Shown here in pieces: positions 58,501 to 64,000 of a DNA stretch of 64,000 bases (the stretch's first letter is position 1; each line of letters opens with the position of its first letter). The notes below the pieces were generated by a model, which did no database searches, was not told the DNA's origin, and was given only the letters and a program-made list of their open reading frames with translations. The position numbers and the translations under genes are program-made. Location: NCBI GenBank assembly GCA_036971715.1, contig JAVHJL010000009.1, positions 434,001 through 498,000 of the forward strand, given 5' to 3'. The stretch is from Arthrobotrys musiformis. Lineage: Eukaryota; Ascomycota; Orbiliomycetes; Orbiliales; Orbiliaceae.

Positions 58501-59641
58501 TTGGCGTGGTTGGTGGCCCTTTAATCCTAGGGTCGATCACATCCTCGATACTTCTCTCCTCAGTTGTCTGCTCAGCCGACTGTTGGTCGAATATATTTGA
58601 CAAATCCTCCATACCCTTTGAACGGAATGTCTGCCAGTTTGAAGGGATCTTAGGTTGGCCGGGAATGTCCAAATTATTATCGAAATGCTCAGCTGGGGCC
58701 GGAGGATCGTTGAACGGGCTCATCGGGAGATCATCATTATGGGTGATCGATTCAGAAGTATCCATAGCACTAGTGCTCGGGCTTCTAAGGCCACCAGGTA
58801 GCTGCGTATCCTGTCGATATTGACTATAGTCGCTTTGGGTATTCTCCCATGGCGGTGGAACCGAGGATGTGGTGGTTATAGGCTCGGTGCTTGTGCTACC
58901 CCTTCGTTTCGTAATGGCTTGGAGGTCCTTTAGGTCTTTCATAAGGCTTTCGTGGTTAAGGCCTCCCTGCGGAGGCGCCCCGCCGCCCAAGTAAGTCTCC
59001 CTACACCATTTATCTACGATCTCTGCTAGTCGTCCCAATCGGATCTCAAGTTGATCCTCCACAGAGGGTCCCGATCCAGAGTTGCTTCTCCCAAGTCCGC
59101 CGGGGTAGAAGGGCATTGAGTCCCTTCCAAAAGCTTGCCTTGCAATATCAAATCTCTGATCATCTGAAAACGAATCCGATTCCTCAGATATTGCGGCATC
59201 CGGGTGTGTTCTCTGCCGCTTATGCCCACGTTTTTGTAATGGAGCCTGACCAGGGTTGACAGCTGGCGGCGGCATATTCCCTCCATTGTAGACCTGAGGC
59301 GACTTGGTGGCTCCACTTGGTGACGGCTGTTGTGAACCCGACGATTGCTTGCCGTTCTCTTTCCCTGCTATCTGCGAGTTATCGCTCCACTCGCATGGTA
59401 CTCCCATCTTTGCGCAACCGCCACAGACGGGATGCTGCCTGTCGCATTTCACTTTCCGTCGTCGACATGAATGACATATGTGTTGTGCTCGGTTTCGGTG
59501 GATTTGCTTAGGTGGACCCTGACGAGAGCTGGTCGTTGGAGGCGGCGCCGGTTGCTGTGCCATAGCTGGATACGATGCTTGATCCGGAGGAGGCATCTCA
59601 GCTGAGTACCCTCTGCTGTTCAGAATTTGTGATATCGACAT
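55510..59641 (-). CDS. Zn(II)2Cys6 transcription factor with fungal-specific domain
   Basis: Three exons on minus, 59641-56793, 56708-56615 and 56556-55510, encode 1329 residues. The binuclear zinc cluster is C56-x2-C59-x6-C66-x6-C73-x2-C76-x6-C83 (CHSCRRRKVKCDRQHPVCGG). After a 400-residue Ser/Pro/Gln-rich region comes the fungal transcription-factor homology domain, with LPLEHQSHALYKAFLSGVHP, AGLHREPNSFRGLNEVEREV and RRRIWWHIVYLDVQAA. The splice joins restore SPAFRPYFWFLPGT to YQPLHSCMIILLDLY, a block typical of these factors. The C-terminus is Gln/Asn/Gly-rich. It is a nuclear DNA-binding regulator with unknown targets. The start is the ATG at 59641; a longer open frame upstream lacks ATG. 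Divergent from PTC6 over 1.27 kb. Confidence 0.9.
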
Positions 59642-60907
59642 GTTTTCTCGAGGTGCAGAACGACTGCTTTTGAGGAGGCGATTCCGCGATTGCAACTTGG
59701 CTTCGCAACAAGCCTTAGAGTTTCAACAGGGGATCTGTGCTTAATAATCGGTTACGAACTGTGCCCTGTCCCCTCCCAGTCCTCGATTTTTTTGCCCGAG
59801 TGGTCCAAATCTTGCCAATGACAGGCACTGAAATAACGGGTGCTGGTAGGACGAGATGTGGAGACTGGAGAAGTTCCGAAGTAGCGGGACTCTATAAGAT
59901 CACCACGGCCAATCGACCCGACCACGGTATCCTACGACGACGAGAAGCTTAGAAGGAGCCGAGGGAGGAGAGGAGGCTTTTGATCCAATGCAAAGCTCTG
60001 CACCACAGCACCGAAGGATAGTTTGATTCTGTGTAAGTGTAACCCAGGTCGACAAACATCTAGGCTTCGAGAGGTGGGATCCTAGCTCGTCAGTCAGCCG
60101 AACTGCCGTCCCTCCAAGACGAATGGATTGGATCGTTACCTTACCTCGTACTTCGCTACTCAACCTCACAGTGGTGAAGCTGACAGAATGCCACCTTCGA
60201 AGCTTCAGGATTGGGTTGATCTATTGTTACATAGATTGCGAGCAATCCGAAAAGAATATTGTTCTAGAATTTTGAAGCTTGAAAAAAGCGGTTGCTTCTT
60301 TGGTCAAGTGACTTGTTAGACTGTGAGTGAAAGTAACAAAATGGAATCCACAGACTAGAACAAAAGCTTCAACAGCTTGGTTAGCTTCGTTTAATAAGTA
60401 CTGATGTAAGTACATAAGTATGTATGCAAGTACCTGGCAAGCTAGGTATTCCTCGACACCTTCCAAGACCCGCTACTTTTGATTTGATGAATCCATTCCG
60501 GTTGTGCGGGGCGGATATAACTCGATACAGGCTGGTGTTTGGCGCGGGGGACTGAATGTTCATGGTTTAAGCCAGTCTTGGTGCTGTTCGTACGGACTTT
60601 CGAAACGCCATTTCGTTGGGCTGGCCGGCGGCCTGGCCTGTTAAAGGAAGGGAACAAGAAAAAAAAAAAAAAAAAAGAAGTGCCGGAGGCGGAACATCTT
60701 CTCTCCCTCCCCAAATTGACGCTTTTCATTCTGGTTATACTGTAGCTATATCACCATCGTTGTCATCATCAGCTTCGAAACAATCGAGTTTTTTTTTATA
60801 TGCCAGAGACAGCTACAGGAGCCCCCATGGCCTCCTGCTTTGATACAGTTGTCTGTCTCACCGTTTTAGCCAGCTAGCTTCACCAAGTTCAACCCATCAC
60901 TTCCTTG
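59642..60907. other. Divergent promoter region of the Zn2Cys6 gene and PTC6
   Basis: 1.27 kb between divergent starts, with no gene. It contains an A-rich run near 60659-60676 and GTAAGTAC-type short repeats near 60403-60432. Short frames overlap on both strands. Confidence 0.5.
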
Positions 60908-62608
60908 ATGCCCGTTCTCAACACTCCAAGGTGGGGGTTGAACGATACGTATCGTAAGTCCGGCATCATCCTTTACCATATAAACCCATCTGGTATATAA
61001 CATATAATATCGCGAACGTGACGGCTAATTGGGTTTTGTCCTCATCCGATTTTTCCAGGTTTTATATGGTCCTATTTCGGAGGTAGCCACGGCCTTCGCA
61101 ATAAGGCACCGCTCCCCCAAAACCTCAAACGGGTACGCGCAGGACAGCGTTTGTCAGCATCACGCTTTCACGCTACTCGACTCCAGCAAGCTCGTGGGTT
61201 CCACGACTACTTCGTACAGGCTGTCCCCCCATCTTCCCAGCATCCCGAAAAGAAAGAGAAGCAATATGTCCGGATTCCTTTAAGGTCGGCCAAGCACCAT
61301 TTCGGTGTTCATACGGCGCGGGGAGAACGTGGTTACAATGAGGATACATGGCAGGCCGGCATTATCGATCTCCCGGCCTTTGGGGACGGCAGGATTCATT
61401 CACCACAGAAAGAACCTGTCGTTCATGATCCTGACCACCCTACCAATTCCGTCTTCTACTTCGGGATATATGATGGTCATGGGGGCGATACGTGCTCTAA
61501 GTTTTTGCAAAAACATCTGCATGACTATCTGGAAGCAACATCGAAGGCCTTTGGCTTACAACCACCTCCAAACCCGCCTAAATTTATCTCTAAAAGCGAG
61601 ATGCTGCAGATGCAGAGTAATTTGAACGACTCCTGGAGACATACAGTTGGCGGATACTTCCAACGCTTTAAGCCAGACTACGATTCTTCCCACGACCATC
61701 TTGGGCATAAGGTTGAGAAACCAAAACCTCGGAATGTCCACGAAGAACAGCCACCGACCCTCGAAAATCTGCTATCGTATAGCTTTCTAAGGGCGGACCT
61801 CGACTTCATCAGTGGCGATGGATTGGCTTCGTATCTTTCTCAGAAACCGCGTGCAAACACATCGGATGATGCGGAACCCGCCATCTACGACCTCCAGAAC
61901 GCATTAGATGACGTCAACGGGTCCTACACGACACCACCCATCAAGTCTATCAAGCGGTCGGAGGTCATAGCCTTCAAGGGTGGATCAACGTGTTCTGCAG
62001 CACTTATATCCATGCCTGAAGGCGAAAGCCCATCTATCCCATTCTGGCACCCACAAGCCGAACCGACAATCATGACCGCTCATATCGGAGACACTCGTAT
62101 CCTCGTATGCGACATAGCGGGTCAACCTTACCCACTAACAACTAACCATCACCCGTCGCTACCCTCTGAATCCAAACGGTTACGAAGATATGCCGCATCC
62201 TTTGTCACCGACTCGTTTGGTGAAGAAAGATTCGGCGTCCTGGCGAACACTAGGGCCTTCGGTGACGTTAAACAGAAGCGTTTGGGAGTTTCCGCGGAGC
62301 CTGAGCTTTGCAGGCTGACCGTTCGCAACAAAGGGGAATTCTCCTTTATGGTTCTTATGACAGATGGTATTAGCGGGACATTGAGCGATCAGGAGGTAGT
62401 CGACATTGTCGGCGACAGTAGGACGCCCGATGAGGCCGCTAAAGCTTTGGTCGACTTTGCCTGCACGGTGACTAAAGAAGGCGACAATGCGAGCGCCATG
62501 GTGGTACGGTTGGGAGGTTGGGAGAAACGAGCGCCAGGGGATCATACTCGAGATCTTCGAGAATATAGAAGAAAGGAAGCCGAGCAGGTGCGAAGCCGGA
62601 GAATGTAG
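60908..62608 (+). CDS. PTC6: Mitochondrial protein phosphatase 2C (PTC6 type)
   Basis: Two exons, 60908-60953 and 61059-62608, encode 531 residues. The first exon (MPVLNTPRWGLNDTY) joins RFIWSYFGGSHGLRNK across a 105-nt intron. Residues 1-65 are basic and hydroxylated without acids in the early part, as in mitochondrial presequences. PP2C motifs are in order: RGERGYNEDTW (Asn109-Asp111), FGIYDGHGG (154-158), GGSTCSAAL, AHIGDTRILV, LMTDGISG and DNASAMVVRLGGW, supplying the metal-binding Asp residues. Yeast Ptc6 is a mitochondrial Ser/Thr phosphatase that dephosphorylates pyruvate dehydrogenase and affects mitophagy; this role is inferred by family. The usual inserts between motifs are present. 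The exon-1 start was chosen because exon 2 lacks an ATG before the conserved region. Confidence 0.88.
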
Positions 62609-63277
62609 CTTCGAAATGCCCTATTGCTTCAAAATATTGTTTCCATGCTTTCCTTTTTTTTCTTTTCATCCTTGCCATTTTCGTTGCTAGCGAGCTTTTG
62701 CTTTGTAATGTATGTGTGTAAATACAAAATACATGACACGTTACGATTATAAATTGCACCCTATGGGAAGGTTCTGTGGGAAGGGATTTTCAAGAAGCAT
62801 CAATTCTGGACCAATTGATTACTAGGTATATAAAGACCGTCTAGATTGACATATAATACAATGCATACCTAGTTACAGACAATTTCTGCAGATAAAAGGA
62901 TTAGGGAAAGGCATCCGATGCTATCCGGGTAGCGGGAAGCAATACATGTGCAAACCTAAGGTCGCGATACCCCGCGGCCGGGTTCTAGATGTATTATATA
63001 TACCTCCACCGGCAGCGGTATACAACTTGGTCTTGTTATACAACCATGTCCGATGCCGGTGGGATTCAGCGTCGGCTAATTAAAGTTAGCAACACGCGAC
63101 TCAGGGCCAATCCAGCCAAAGGAACCCTTCTTATCTTTGACCTAGTCTGAAATTAAACCAACCGCCTTGGACACCCTAGTTGAATTTATAACTATCAGAT
63201 GATGATACTACTCTCGCCTTCTAAATCATCCATTTCTCCTCATCTCCTCAACTCCATCAACCGGTGACGATACCACA
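62609..63277. other. Intergenic, FSF1 promoter region
   Basis: PTC6 3' flank (T-rich near 62650) and FSF1 upstream region. Nothing else is recognised. Confidence 0.6.
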
Positions 63278-64000
63278 ATGGCGCCTCAAGAGCTACCGCC
63301 GTCGCGCTACGATTTGTCGACTTATTGGGGTCGGGTCAGGCATGCAGTGGACTTGACAGATCCAAGGTTAGAAGGTGTCAACCGCCCCACCATGGTACCG
63401 GGTCCCAGCTAACGAAATTGTAAACTCGACAAAACAGAACATTATTCGTATCCGGCACCAACCTTCAAAAGGCTATTGAAATCGTGACAGGGTTCAAATC
63501 TGGCAATGTTAAAGTCGATATTCCCGGAAGCCCGTCCATGGCCGACGTCTGGGCGGCGAAGAAGATTGTCGACTCGACGATACATCCTGGTATGAATCGG
63601 TCCCTAGAGACATCGGATGCGAGTCGCGGGAGGCTGACAGGGAAACAATAGACACCGGCGAACCAGTTCTACTCCCTTTTCGCATGAGCGCCTTTGTTCT
63701 TTGCAATCTTGTCGTCACAGGGGGCATGCTTCAACCCGGCCTAGGTGTAAGACTGACCCTTCCTATAAGTCGTCGAGACCTTGATTAACGAACCATGGGT
63801 AGACCACAGGAACTGTCCTCTGGCAGATCGTTAATCAATCCGTAAACGTCGCAATCAATACCTCCAATGCCAACAAATCGACTCCTCTAACGACATCGGA
63901 CCTCATAACCTCATACCTGACCGCAGTTACAGCCTCTTGCGGTGTAGCCGTCGGTCTAAATTCCTTAGTACCACGCTTGAAGAACGTATCACCGTCTACA
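63278..64000 (+). CDS. FSF1: Sideroflexin / mitochondrial serine carrier FSF1, 5' part (cut by window end)
   Basis: Four exons are visible: 63278-63366, 63438-63589, 63652-63746 and 63803 to the window edge, covering the first 178 residues. Family signatures are the N-terminal SRYDLSTYWGRVRHAVDLTDPR, then FVSGTNLQKAIEIV, DTGEPVLLPFRMSAFV, and TGGMLQPGLG joined to TTGTVLWQIVNQSVNVAINT. Sideroflexins are multi-pass inner mitochondrial membrane proteins that transport serine and affect iron and one-carbon metabolism. The third intron ends at the AG at 63801-63802, since the next AG would lose the conserved TTG block. The C-terminal half lies outside the window. Confidence 0.9.

Noticed and set aside
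1..64000. tRNA, 5S rRNA, CRISPR array, telomere repeats, intact transposon
   Set aside because: I looked for T-arm/A-box pairs, 5S internal promoter blocks, regularly spaced repeats, TTAGGG arrays and integrase/reverse transcriptase/transposase motifs. Only decayed tRNA-like relics were found.

Overview
The window is nuclear DNA of a filamentous ascomycete (Pezizomycotina). The signs are short GT-AG introns (mostly 50-105 nt) inside conserved genes, fungal-only families (Zn2Cys6 factor, fungal-type SPT20, BrlA/FlbC-like C2H2 factor) and an intron-rich YSH1. Decayed tRNA-derived elements carry G-to-A and C-to-T type stem mismatches that resemble RIP. I do not commit to a class or genus.

Layout. 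1-5.3 kb has no supportable gene. A small metallothionein-like Cys-rich gene with a clear TATA box lies at 5.3-5.9 kb. 5.9-9.2 kb is non-coding apart from a decayed coding relic. A gene-dense block follows at 9.2-24.7 kb: SPT20 (SAGA) and GCD1 (eIF2B gamma) in tandem on minus, PIS1 (phosphatidylinositol synthase) and a Thr/Ser-rich coiled-coil protein on plus, then two minus-strand genes that each carry a SWIM-like CxC...CxH zinc motif. One of that pair is an ATP-dependent DNA ligase and the other a highly charged nuclear-type protein. After repeat relics comes an orphan Pro-rich tail-anchored-type protein (26.8-27.7 kb), a peroxisomal-type long-chain fatty alcohol oxidase (29.3-31.9 kb) and the mRNA 3'-end endonuclease YSH1/CPSF73 (32.5-35.6 kb).

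From 35.6 to 55.5 kb the window is a gene desert. It is broken only by a C2H2 transcription factor (43.4-44.4 kb) and a probable 63-residue Cys/His microprotein (49.8-50.0 kb), and it holds poly(A) tracts and decayed tRNA-like elements. The right end has a 1329-residue Zn2Cys6 factor diverging from PTC6 (mitochondrial PP2C), then the 5' part of the sideroflexin FSF1, cut by the window edge.

Most genes are housekeeping and unrelated, so there is no biosynthetic cluster or operon-like system. The most unusual local arrangement is the adjacent SWIM-ligase and SWIM-acidic pair. Exon joins were worked out by hand from splice signals, reading-frame continuity and family knowledge; no alignment or search was run.
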